Shown: positions 1 through 5,028 of the stretch, piece after piece
Numbering within the stretch: the first letter of the stretch is position 1
How the letters are laid out: each line of letters begins with the position of its first letter
NCBI GenBank assembly: GCA_050740975.1
Contig: JBOIEE010000051.1
Span: forward strand, 1 to 6,435
Source: JBOHHR01 sp050740975
GTDB lineage: Bacteria > Pseudomonadota > Gammaproteobacteria > JBOHHR01
DNA length: 6,435 bases
Reading direction: 5' to 3'
Program-made: the position numbers and the translations under genes
Notes under the pieces: model-generated
The model's database searches: none
Seen by the model: only the letters and a program-made list of their open reading frames with translations
What the model was told of the DNA's origin: nothing

Positions 1-68
1 GCCACCCAGCCCTCAAGTCGCTGCCGGTCAGCATCCGCAAGGTTCACAATCGCGCTTGTTCTGGACAT
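1..68 (-). CDS. IS630-family transposase, N-terminal 22 codons
   Basis: An ATG at 68-66 on the minus strand opens a frame reading MSRTSAIVNLADADRQRLEG and then WV before the window edge. The pattern of a short beta segment, then an acidic/Gln stretch, then R-L-x-x-W is the usual opening of IS630-family transposases. It parallels the start of the transposase at 5360 (MRTASVIELTGEQRQKLQRW), so assignment rests on that similarity; the helix-turn-helix and DDE residues are not in view. The two starts differ enough that these are different elements, not two copies of one. No strong Shine-Dalgarno is visible. The protein would cut and join element ends at TA-containing targets. Confidence 0.6.
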   Translation of the reverse strand, partial: MSRTSAIVNLADADRQRLEGWV

Positions 69-124
69 GAATCAGCATAACTGAATTCGCGTCATAACAC
101 CATCTATTTGTTGGACACCACACT
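1..124 (-). mobile_element. IS630-family element, left end only (runs off window)
   Basis: This is the promoter-proximal end of an insertion sequence reading on the minus strand; the rest lies outside the window. It contains the start of a transposase whose N-terminus resembles IS630-family proteins, and it abuts a CTAG at 123-126. IS630 elements are known to insert at CTAG and duplicate the central TA, so the element edge is placed at about 124. On the minus strand the terminus begins GTGTGGTGTCC. A different IS630-type end at 5283 also begins GTGT straight after CCTAG. Only one terminus is visible, so the inverted repeat cannot be compared within this copy. Confidence 0.65.
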
Positions 125-138
125 AGGTTTCCGCTCAT
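124..138 (-). pseudogene. Possible start of a cassette ORF cut off by the IS630 element
   Basis: Reading on the minus strand, directly after the attC-like site, an ATG at 138-136 opens MSGNL before the IS630 terminus. If the cassettes here read on the minus strand, this is where the next cassette gene would start, a few bases past the attC boundary. The element would then have disrupted it after four or five codons. There is too little sequence to identify a product, and this could be a chance ATG. Confidence 0.3.
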
Positions 139-139
139 G

Positions 140-218
140 GCGTAACGCTGCGCGTAAGCGGCGAGCGAAGGCGGCGAAGCGCCGACGTAGCGAGTCCGAC
201 TCCACGCGCTTGTTATGC
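140..218 (-). other. Probable attC recombination site of the lipoprotein cassette
   Basis: The outer boxes GCATAAC (minus strand, 218-212) and GTTACGC (146-140) are complementary except for one G-T position, as expected for the R'' and R' boxes of attC. Longer pairing is visible as TAACGC with GCGTTA, and AAGCG with CGCTT further in, with unpaired spacers between. The inner part is GC-rich and folds into smaller hairpins. The minus-strand orientation is chosen because the lipoprotein stop codon (222-220) lies next to the R'' box, as is usual for cassettes. The box sequences themselves are nearly symmetric, so the reverse polarity cannot be excluded. Confidence 0.6.
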
Positions 219-219
219 G

Positions 220-471
220 TTACATCCATTCCAGTTCTGCACCGAATTCTTTGCCTCGATTAGTGGACAGCGCCATCAACAGGATAGCGCCAGCTGTCTT
301 TTCTACAGGTAGTGTTGTAATTTCCATTACATACATGCTCCATGTTGGTTTCCATATACCCCAGCATGGGCCAGGGTTTCGACCAGTTACCATCTGACGC
401 TGTACGGTACGTTTGGAAGCGCAACCGGTCAGTAGTGCGACCGCGCAAATGCCTGGAAGTAGTGCTTTCAT
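220..471 (-). CDS. Small predicted lipoprotein of an integron cassette
   Basis: The 83-residue product starts MKALLPGICAVALLTGCASK, a classic lipoprotein signal peptide: Lys at 2, a hydrophobic stretch at 3-14, and a lipobox L-T-G-C with the acylated Cys at 17. The residue after Cys is Ala, which does not favour inner-membrane retention, so outer-membrane anchoring facing the periplasm is inferred. The mature part is about 67 residues with hydrophobic patches near 45-66 and no motif I recognise. The ATG at 471 is preferred to an upstream TTG at 522 because the signal peptide begins exactly there; the ribosome binding site is weak, as in many cassette genes. The stop lies against an attC-like site. 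Resemblance to YceK/YidQ-type small lipoproteins is only general. Confidence 0.6.
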   Translation of the reverse strand: MKALLPGICAVALLTGCASKRTVQRQMVTGRNPGPCWGIWKPTWSMYVMEITTLPVEKTAGAILLMALSTNRGKEFGAELEWM

Positions 472-637
472 GGGTGCGCGAGATTCGGGTACTGTTTTTA
501 GCCATGGTGATAAAGGCAACAACTGAGCCTCTTAGCATTCTTACCACGACTGCACTCCTTGCATTCTATATCTATGCTCATATACGCAAGACTTATGCCT
601 ATCCGCTTTATCTAAGGCATGCTGCTCTGTAGGCTAG
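472..637. other. Upstream stretch of the lipoprotein cassette, no gene seen
   Basis: This AT-richer interval lies between the lipoprotein start and the GC-rich block. I see no convincing gene on either strand. A clear attC or attI boundary that should mark the cassette's 5' edge is not visible, so the original edge may have been lost when the neighbouring block was joined near 638. Confidence 0.3.
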
Positions 638-638
638 G

Positions 639-656
639 CCCCCTGTGGTGTGGGGG
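639..656. repeat. C5/G5 hairpin at the left edge of the GC-rich block
   Basis: CCCCC (639-643) pairs with GGGGG (652-656) across an 8-base loop. It sits exactly where composition changes and just after a CTAG at 634-637. It could be part of an element terminus or a simple hairpin. It is not followed by a T-run on either strand, so it is not a standard terminator. Confidence 0.45.
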
Positions 657-1023
657 TTACGCGCTTTCACGACACCATCAACAAGCCCGCCAGCAGACTG
701 GCTTCGTGGCTTCGGCAAGCGACGCTCCCTCCGTTTCCGCCCGCACTTCGCCACAGCGCCCTTCGCCCCAAAAAGCAGGGCCAAGGGCTTGCGGCTCCGG
801 GCGGGCTGCGCCGTGCTGAACTCAAGCGCCGCCGGATGCTTCGCAACCGGCTTTGTGGCAGGCAGCACCGGACTGTGAAAAGCCGGGGACACGTGCGGGC
901 GGGAAAGCACAGCGCAGTGCGGGGGCGCGGCGAGCTGGGCGATAGCTGAGCCTGCCAGTGGCCCCGAGCAAGCGGCAACGAAGGGAAACCACATCAAACG
1001 GAGCCCCAGCCATGTTCGGGGGT

Positions 1024-1122
1024 TGGCAATTCAACATAATGCAGGGAATTATGCGCAGCACCCCGCTGCGCTCCGTGCTGTCTGGCTGGCGCCCGCATAA
1101 TTTGCATTATGTGTAAATTGCC
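1024..1122. repeat. Inverted pair of dif-like sites forming a ~100-bp dyad
   Basis: The right copy (about 1088-1122) contains GCATAA, a 6-base centre TTTGCA, and TTATGTGTAAAT. This closely resembles bacterial dif sites, in which XerC and XerD half-sites flank a 6-base centre (GCATAA, six bases, TTATGTTAAAT). The left copy (1024-1055) is nearly the same sequence in reverse orientation, sharing GGCAATT, ACATAATGCA and AATTATGCG, but with a 3-base insertion (GGG) that widens its centre to 9. Between them CAGCAC (1056-1061) and GTGCTG (1075-1080) form an inner perfect inverted repeat. The arrangement suggests binding sites for a tyrosine recombinase or a dimeric regulator. The function is inferred; the repeats are seen directly. 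Confidence 0.7.
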
Positions 1123-1508
1123 TCCCGGTTTTTCTTGAATCCCCCGCCCGCCCAGTGTGTCGCTGCGCGCGGGGCTTCAGCCGCTTCGCGTCTTCCGCTC
1201 CCCGTGCTCGCGCCGCGCCGCCCGTCCGCCCCAAGGGGGCTCCCATAAAGCGTGCTCGCGCTCACACCGGTTATCGCCCCGTCGAGCTAGGCGCAGCAAT
1301 CCATCACGCTGCTTATCCGTGCAGCGGCATCACGGCGGTCAGCGACGGATCGGTGACGGCTAGAAGACGGCCAAGGCAAGCAGAGTTTACTCGGGGTGAA
1401 ATTTGATGGAAGGCGCGCATGCGATCGGAGGGAGGCGCGGAGCCGGCGTTTGTCGAGCTTGAGCGCGCTATTGGGTGGTAAAGTTTGGGACAGGAAGGTT
1501 GAGGCGTA

Positions 1509-1724
1509 TTAGAAGGGGGGGCCATCGTCGTCTTCATCCTCGAGTTCGTGGTAGGGATCTGTATCGGGTAAGGGGTCGAGGTCGGGATAGCGGCCGATCT
1601 CGTCAGCGTAGTAGTCTTCCAAAGCTCGCGTGAGCTCATAGAGGAAGGCGAGGATTTCCAGAGTGGCCTCCTCGGAGAGATGCGTGGGCAAGGGCACGAG
1701 CGGCGGATCGTTGGGCTGAATCAT
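1509..1724 (-). CDS. Small protein with acidic tail, unknown function
   Basis: The 71-residue product begins MIQPNDPPLVPLPTHLSEEA, continues with a likely amphipathic helix at about 18-42 (ATLEILAFLYELTRALEDYY) and ends in a disordered, very acidic tail (ELEDEDDDGPPF). The ATG at 1724 is taken as start; a GTG at 1757 would add 11 residues but that extension looks like non-coding DNA. The ordered mix of a Pro-rich lead, a Leu-rich helix and an acidic PPF end looks like a real protein, not a shadow of GC-rich DNA. I recall similar short proteins beside transposase or recombinase genes, but no domain can be named. No partner gene follows on the minus strand; an open but startless frame continues downstream. 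Confidence 0.5.
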   Translation of the reverse strand: MIQPNDPPLVPLPTHLSEEATLEILAFLYELTRALEDYYADEIGRYPDLDPLPDTDPYHELEDEDDDGPPF

Positions 1725-1758
1725 GGTGATTGACGCTGTTTGGGTAATGACAATCACC
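1725..1758. repeat. 8-bp inverted repeat across the block/HEPN junction
   Basis: GGTGATTG (1725-1732) and CAATCACC (1751-1758) are perfect inverted copies separated by 18 bases. They lie exactly where the GC-rich block gives way to the AT-richer HEPN gene and immediately upstream of the small minus-strand ORF. An operator for that ORF or a remnant of an element end are both possible. Confidence 0.45.
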
Positions 1759-2198
1759 GACCCTATATTGATCCATTATCTGATCACGTCCGGGCAGTGC
1801 TCGCAGACTTCTGGGAAATGACTGAGCAGAGTAATAAGTCTACTGTGTCTATACTAGACAAATATCAGTTAGCCTTACGGTTTGCCGAGAACGAGCCATT
1901 TAAAAAAGGCGAATCGCCATATCAAGAGATAGATACGCTAATTAAAATTAGAAATGAGCTAATTCATTATAAGCCAGAGTCACTCGGTGGCGACAATATT
2001 CACAGGCTTGAGGCACGCCTAAGGGGGAAATTTCTAGAGAACTCCTTAATGGCAGGCTCAGGCAATCCGTATTTCCCAGATAAAGCGCTAGGAAAAGGCT
2101 GTGCGGATTGGAGTGTCGCATCAGTCACGCGATTTACTGACACATTTTTTTCACAGTTGAATATTGTGCCAAATTATCTGCGAGCGACTTTTGATTAA
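1740..2198 (+). pseudogene. HEPN-like cassette protein, N-terminus probably lost
   Basis: The open frame gives 152 residues from a TTG at 1740, with no ribosome binding site and an in-frame stop at 1731. It carries the segment KYQLALRF at about 41-48 and RNELIHYKP with R71 and H76, the RxxxxH signature of HEPN domains, many of which are RNases in toxin-antitoxin or defence systems. The C-terminal part (EARLRGKF, then NPYFPDKALGKGC) resembles conserved hypothetical proteins I recall from genomic islands, which are longer at the N-terminus. I therefore read this as truncated by the GC-rich block. Its stop (2196-2198) lies inside the R'' box of the following attC, marking it as a cassette gene. 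Its base composition is clearly more AT-rich than the block. Confidence 0.6.
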
Positions 2199-2199
2199 C

Positions 2200-2673
2200 A
2201 TAATCGGGTAACCGTAAGTGTTTCGCTCCCCGCCCGCACACTATCCGGCACGCGGGTCCGCACCGGCGGTTCCTTGCAGAAAAGCAAACGTACAACGGCG
2301 TTCGAATGAGCCATGATGGAGCTTCGACCTGCTCAATCGCTGGGCCGCCTGCGAACCGAAGGCCCCTTTAACATCCAAGGTTGGTTACGTGCTCCATCAC
2401 GGAGACCTGACTGGCCCGGGCGGCGCACCGTTACGCTATCTCCCGTACCCGGTGGGCTTCGTCATCTTGTGCGACTCGCCCGGAGACTGAGCCTTCTATG
2501 GCGGTTTCTGTCCGTCGGCTCGCACCTTTGCGCTCGGGCTTTCTTCAGACCACCCCTCGGGGGATTGCCCTTGCCTTCGGCTAGTAGTTATTATTTGTCC
2601 TACAATAGGACATTACCGGTACTCCTACAGGGGACTTTCACCCCATAAGTTCATGCCCATGTCGGGCGTACAC
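2200..2673 (-). mobile_element. ORF-less group IIC-attC intron
   Basis: Read on the minus strand the element starts GTACGCCCGACATGGGC, matching the class C group II intron start (GUGxGCCCxxCAUGGG). Domain I follows: a GCCC/GGGC hairpin at 2655-2667, GGGGTGAAAGTCCCC at 2630-2644, and GTCCTA/TAGGAC at 2597-2611. Then come the AGCCGAAGGCAAGGG and GGTCTGAAG strings typical of the class, and a domain V at 2237-2272 close to the 3' end. It lies inside an attC in the orientation opposite to the cassettes, as described for IIC-attC introns. Both junctions share a GT dinucleotide, so ends are ambiguous by two bases. At 474 nt there is no room for the usual reverse-transcriptase/maturase of about 400 residues. 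Splicing and movement would need a maturase supplied in trans. Confidence 0.85.
2237..2272 (-). ncRNA. Group II intron domain V
   Basis: On the minus strand the segment begins GAACCGCCGGTGCGGACC and ends GTGCCGGATAGTGTG. This parallels domain V of the well-studied Oceanobacillus iheyensis group IIC intron (GAACCGCCG ... GGUGUG), including a CGC catalytic triad and a four-base loop (GACC) over a UGCG/CGCG stem with a two-base bulge. The basal 3' strand reads GGATAGT, where pairing with ACC would favour GGGTGGT, so one or two basal pairs look weakened. Domain VI follows with a CGGG/CCCG stem near the 3' junction. Confidence 0.7.
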
Positions 2674-2766
2674 AAATCATTCCAGCGGAGGCGCGGAACA
2701 GCGGCGTGTTGCTTTGCGAACCTGGTCTCCGCGCCTCGCTGAACGGCATCTCGTTAGAGTGCTGGC

Positions 2767-3199
2767 ATGCACAGAACGAAGTATCTGACGGTTTCTGCAC
2801 TCTGGTATTGCGTTGGCTTTTGGGCCATCGTGCTCGTCTGGGCAATCGCGAGTTTTGACGCGTTCCGCACTGTTCGTGGTCGCGATTATGTCTTTGCTTC
2901 CATTCTTGCTTGGCTTAGCCAAGGCACGACCTCCTGACCGCCCAGTTTCAGCACCCGCTGCCGCGGTGGGTGCGATCATTGGTGGGTGTTTTATCGCCCT
3001 CCCACTCATAGTTGGTGCCATTTGGCCGAACCCGCAAAAGCTATCGCGCGAAGAGTTTTACGGAAATTTGCTCGCATTGGTCTTGCTCGTCGGAGGTCCG
3101 TTTCTTGGAGGGTGGAGCTCCAAGAGAAGTCCGCACTCTAACGAGCTGCCCCACACGGACGCCCGCAAGGCGGGCGCCAAGGTGAGCAGGCGCGTTTAG
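2767..3199 (+). pseudogene. Cassette gene for a small multi-pass membrane protein, frameshifted
   Basis: The first frame starts at the ATG at 2767, 13 bases into the cassette, and reads MHRTKYLTVSALWYCVGFWA, a transmembrane segment, before ending early at about residue 57. The next frame over supplies three more hydrophobic stretches (ALFVVAIMSLLPFLLGLAKA, AAAVGAIIGGCFIALPLIVG, LLALVLLVGGPFLGG). Removing one T from the run TTTT at 2853-2856 joins both into one protein of about 143 residues with four predicted membrane segments. I therefore read this as one inner-membrane protein broken by a single-base insertion, or a sequencing error. The downstream frame runs through the attC and stops at 3197-3199 inside its R' box. 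No family is recognised. A short 57-residue single-span protein is the alternative. Confidence 0.55.
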
Positions 3200-3200
3200 C
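3136..3200 (+). other. attC site closing the membrane-protein cassette
   Basis: R'' is CTCTAAC (3136-3142) and R' is GTTTAGC (3194-3200). Between them the arms pair through CTGC/GCAG and a strong terminal stem in which GGACGCCCGC pairs with GCGGGCGCC around an AAG loop, with one extra A in the left arm, as attC sites show. Total length is 65 bp. The cassette it closes spans 2754-3194 and the next one starts at 3195. Confidence 0.85.
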
Positions 3201-3222
3201 ACGACCCGAAGGGACCACGATC

Positions 3223-3534
3223 TTGCGCAGGAAGAAAATTGAGCCAGGCGAGCTGGTCGAGGTTGCGTTCACCGTTGAGGAGCGGGGTCTGATTCTCGAC
3301 CACACGCTTGCAGGACCAGACTTGACAGGCCGGTTGAATATCGCGGAGGTTCGCGGCAACAAGCTCGTCGCCAAGTTCACTCTGGACGACCTAGATGAAC
3401 TGATCGGATACATTGCCGCCGAAGCGAACCATACGCCGGAGAGCAAGTTGGAGGAATCGTTGGACAAGCTCTACGGCCGGCTGAAGACCACGATGGAGTC
3501 CTACGACGATGGCCAATGGCAACAGGCGTTCTAG
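3223..3534 (+). CDS. Conserved small cassette protein of unknown function
   Basis: The 103-residue product starts at a TTG at 3223, preceded by AAGGGA (3209-3214) at 8-base spacing and only 28 bases inside the cassette, which supports this start. It is soluble and charged, with no signal peptide or membrane segment. The N-terminal part (MRRKKIEPGELVEVAFTVEE) looks like beta strands. A central segment (KFTLDDLDELIGYIAAEANH, about 51-70) and the C-terminal SKLEESLDKLYGRLKTTMES (about 74-93) look helical. I recall similar conserved hypothetical proteins from genomic islands and integrons, but no named domain or catalytic motif is visible. It appears intact. The TAG stop falls in TTCTAGC, a poor match to an R'' box, so its own attC is degraded or unrecognised. 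Confidence 0.65.
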   Translation: MRRKKIEPGELVEVAFTVEERGLILDHTLAGPDLTGRLNIAEVRGNKLVAKFTLDDLDELIGYIAAEANHTPESKLEESLDKLYGRLKTTMESYDDGQWQQAF

Positions 3535-3835
3535 CATCCGGCTGAACCTTCCTGGCGATTTCCCTCAGAGACTTAACGGATTCTAGCATCGCCAGCCGAC
3601 CGACGGCCACAGGCCAGCGCCAGTTCCAAGGGCGTCGGGTCGCCGTCCCACGGTCACGATGCGGTCCCTCGTGTACATGCGACCCCGCGATCACCTTCCC
3701 AACCTGCGCCAGCGAGCCCGCATCCAATCACCGCATTTTAATCACTTGAGGTTGCCCGTACGCTCCAGCCCACACGTTAAAGATTTGCGGAGATGTGCCG
3801 ACTATCACGCTAGTGTATCCTTTTTCTCCCCTCCC
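3535..3835. other. Intergenic stretch without a convincing gene
   Basis: No frame here has a believable start and composition. Two structures are visible: a 10-bp direct repeat TTCTAGCATC at 3529-3538 and 3581-3590, and an 8-bp inverted repeat CTGGCGAT (3552-3559) / ATCGCCAG (3588-3595). These may be what is left of the attC of the 3223 cassette, but I cannot pair R' with R'' convincingly. GTTAAAG at 3776-3782 and at 3886-3892 are weak R'-like strings. Confidence 0.35.
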
Positions 3836-3865
3836 TTGATAACCACGTTACGTGTGGTTTATACC
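3836..3865 (+). promoter_or_regulatory. Promoter with a palindrome in its spacer, ahead of the TPR gene
   Basis: TTGATA (3836-3841, 5 of 6 to the -35 consensus) and TATACC (3860-3865, 4 of 6 to -10) are 18 bases apart. The spacer holds AACCACG (3841-3847) opposite CGTGTGGTT (3851-3859), an inverted repeat with one bulged base and a 3-base centre. A repressor bound there would block RNA polymerase. Transcription would start near 3872, leaving a leader of about 40 bases before the TPR gene. This is prediction from sequence only. Confidence 0.45.
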
Positions 3866-3912
3866 TAGGGGGTGTTGACGGGGTTGTTAAAGCGCCTACA
3901 TGGAGGCATCTT

Positions 3913-5028
3913 TTGAAACGCACAGACCAATTGAACGAAATCGTCCGCTTAGTCTATAAATGCTCAGCCGCTGACGAGGAGCTGCAAACCATGATACCCC
4001 GTTTTTCGGGTTCACGCGGCCTTCGTTCAATAAGAGCCGGTGTTATTGGGATGCTACTCGTTGCTTGTCACATAATGACCAAGGCGGGAGAAGCGGCGAA
4101 TGTCACGCCTGAACAGGGCGCATGTGATATGACCGGGCTTGCGCAGCAACTTAAGAAGCGGGTTGAACGAAGAATCGTCTACCTTAACGATGTCGACATT
4201 GAGGACTATACCAAGGCACTCAACGAAGCAGCATGTGCCCTATCGCAAGCGAGGAAAATACAAGGATCACCTGTGATGATAGACCGGGCGTTGGAGCAGT
4301 TAGAAAAGGGCGAGCCACGGGCGGCCGAGCTCATCCTTGCGGAACTGGCTGGACGCGAAGCCTCCCAAGGAAAGGACGGCTTAAAAAGAGCGGCCGAAAT
4401 CCAACTCCATGTGGGAGCCCTTGCTCGTCTCCACGATGCGCAAGCTGCGTGGGCAGCCTACAGTAGGGCAGTGGCGTTCGATTCGCAAAATGCGGATGGG
4501 TGGAACCGCTTGGGGTACTGCGCAATGTCTTGCCTCCATGACTGGGGAGAGGCCGAAAAAGCCTTTCAAAAGCTAATTGATTTAGGACGGGTGAGGAACG
4601 ACCCGATGATGATGGCGCTCGGCTACCACAATTTAGGCAGCATATATACTGCACGACAATTTATTAGTAAGGCGCCGTTCTTTAAGGAACTCAAGGGCAC
4701 TAAGGGCATTCCCAAGGAGTACAATGCTCGGGACGATCGTGAACGGGCCGTCGCTATGCATCGGAAGGCACTCCAAGTCTATGCTGACAATGGAGACCAG
4801 GAGCGCATGGCCAGGGAATATGACAGACTGATTGGCGCCCTTTTCGGTTTAGCAGGGGAAGACGAAGGGAAGGCGAGCCACGCCCTATCTGAGGCGCACA
4901 AGGCCTTGGATATAAGACAAGCACTAGGCCGAAACATAGACACAGCCGTTAAATACGAGCAACTAGGATTATCGTACGAGAAACGCGGCGACCGAGATCA
5001 GGCTACGCTGTCCTCGACCAGTTGCTAA
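3913..5028 (+). CDS. TPR-repeat protein of unknown function, C-terminus probably replaced
   Basis: The 371-residue frame starts at TTG 3913, six bases after GGAGG (3902-3906), a strong ribosome binding site that fixes the start. Residues 1-60 include a hydrophobic stretch at about 41-55 (AGVIGMLLVACHIMT) that is short for a membrane anchor. From about 123 the sequence is helical repeats of TPR type: 123-150, 157-190 (AEIQLHVGALARLHDAQAAW), 195-228, 236-293 and 296-356, with the expected small residues and a final GLSYEKRGDRDQA. TPRs bind protein partners, so a scaffold or sensor role is likely; no enzymatic domain is seen. The last TPR breaks off at residue 364 and is followed by an unrelated 7-residue tail, suggesting a joined or frameshifted end. 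It has its own promoter, unlike most cassette genes. Confidence 0.65.
   Translation: MKRTDQLNEIVRLVYKCSAADEELQTMIPRFSGSRGLRSIRAGVIGMLLVACHIMTKAGEAANVTPEQGACDMTGLAQQLKKRVERRIVYLNDVDIEDYTKALNEAACALSQARKIQGSPVMIDRALEQLEKGEPRAAELILAELAGREASQGKDGLKRAAEIQLHVGALARLHDAQAAWAAYSRAVAFDSQNADGWNRLGYCAMSCLHDWGEAEKAFQKLIDLGRVRNDPMMMALGYHNLGSIYTARQFISKAPFFKELKGTKGIPKEYNARDDRERAVAMHRKALQVYADNGDQERMAREYDRLIGALFGLAGEDEGKASHALSEAHKALDIRQALGRNIDTAVKYEQLGLSYEKRGDRDQATLSSTSC

Larger units (their letters stand above)
638..1745. other. GC-rich block of unknown identity between oppositely reading cassettes
   Basis: Composition changes sharply at both edges: strongly GC-rich inside, AT-richer outside. The block has overlapping open frames on both strands, but these look like by-products of high GC. 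They lack ribosome binding sites and recognisable domains, and are Arg/Ala/Pro-rich. The supportable contents are a C5/G5 hairpin at the left edge (639-656), a large dyad of two dif-like sequences (1024-1122), and a small ORF ending in acidic residues at the right edge (1724-1509). The right edge seems to cut off the N-terminus of the HEPN gene at 1740, which suggests the block was inserted or joined by recombination. I suspect the terminal region of a transposon or IS91-like element, from vague memory of similar small ORFs near such elements, not from a motif seen here. Confidence 0.4.
2193..2759 (+). other. attC site of the HEPN cassette, split by a group II intron
   Basis: Removing the intron joins GATTAAC (2193-2199) to AAATCATTCCAGCGG (from 2674) and gives a normal attC. 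R'' is GATTAAC. The left arm CAGCGGAGGCGCGGA (2683-2697) pairs with TCCGCGCCTCGCTG (2728-2741) except for one extra G in the left arm, the extrahelical base typical of attC L'' boxes. R' is GTTAGAG (2753-2759). IntI would cut after the G at 2753, so the next cassette starts at 2754. The extra base and the box order both indicate plus-strand polarity, in agreement with the genes on either side. Confidence 0.85.

Noticed and set aside
342..632. Plus-strand open frame of 96 codons over the lipoprotein gene
   Set aside because: It has no ribosome binding site and overlaps the minus-strand frame with a clear signal peptide and lipobox.
608..997. Minus-strand open frame of 129 codons in the GC-rich block
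   Set aside because: It is rich in Ala, Arg and Pro with no domain, overlaps equally long frames on both strands, and has no ribosome binding site; it looks like a product of high GC.
1155..1406. Plus-strand open frames in the GC-rich block
   Set aside because: They have no start signals or recognisable domains, and several frames are open at once because of high GC.
2313..2648. Plus-strand open frame of 111 codons
   Set aside because: It is antisense to the group IIC intron ribozyme, whose conserved hairpins explain the sequence; the Arg/Leu/Ser-rich product has no recognisable features.
2677..3021. Minus-strand open frame of 114 codons
   Set aside because: It runs antisense through an attC hairpin and the membrane-protein gene, whose hydrophobic segments are the better reading.
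3377..3727. Minus-strand open frame of 116 codons
   Set aside because: It overlaps the 3223-3534 gene, which has a good ribosome binding site and plausible protein; this frame is Arg/Pro-rich without motifs.
3874..3906. TTGACG at 3874-3879 as a -35 box for the TPR gene
   Set aside because: The only -10 candidate at proper spacing is TACATG, which would place transcription start at the start codon and the ribosome binding site inside the promoter.
4331..4654. Minus-strand open frame of 107 codons
   Set aside because: It is a shadow of the TPR gene on the opposite strand.
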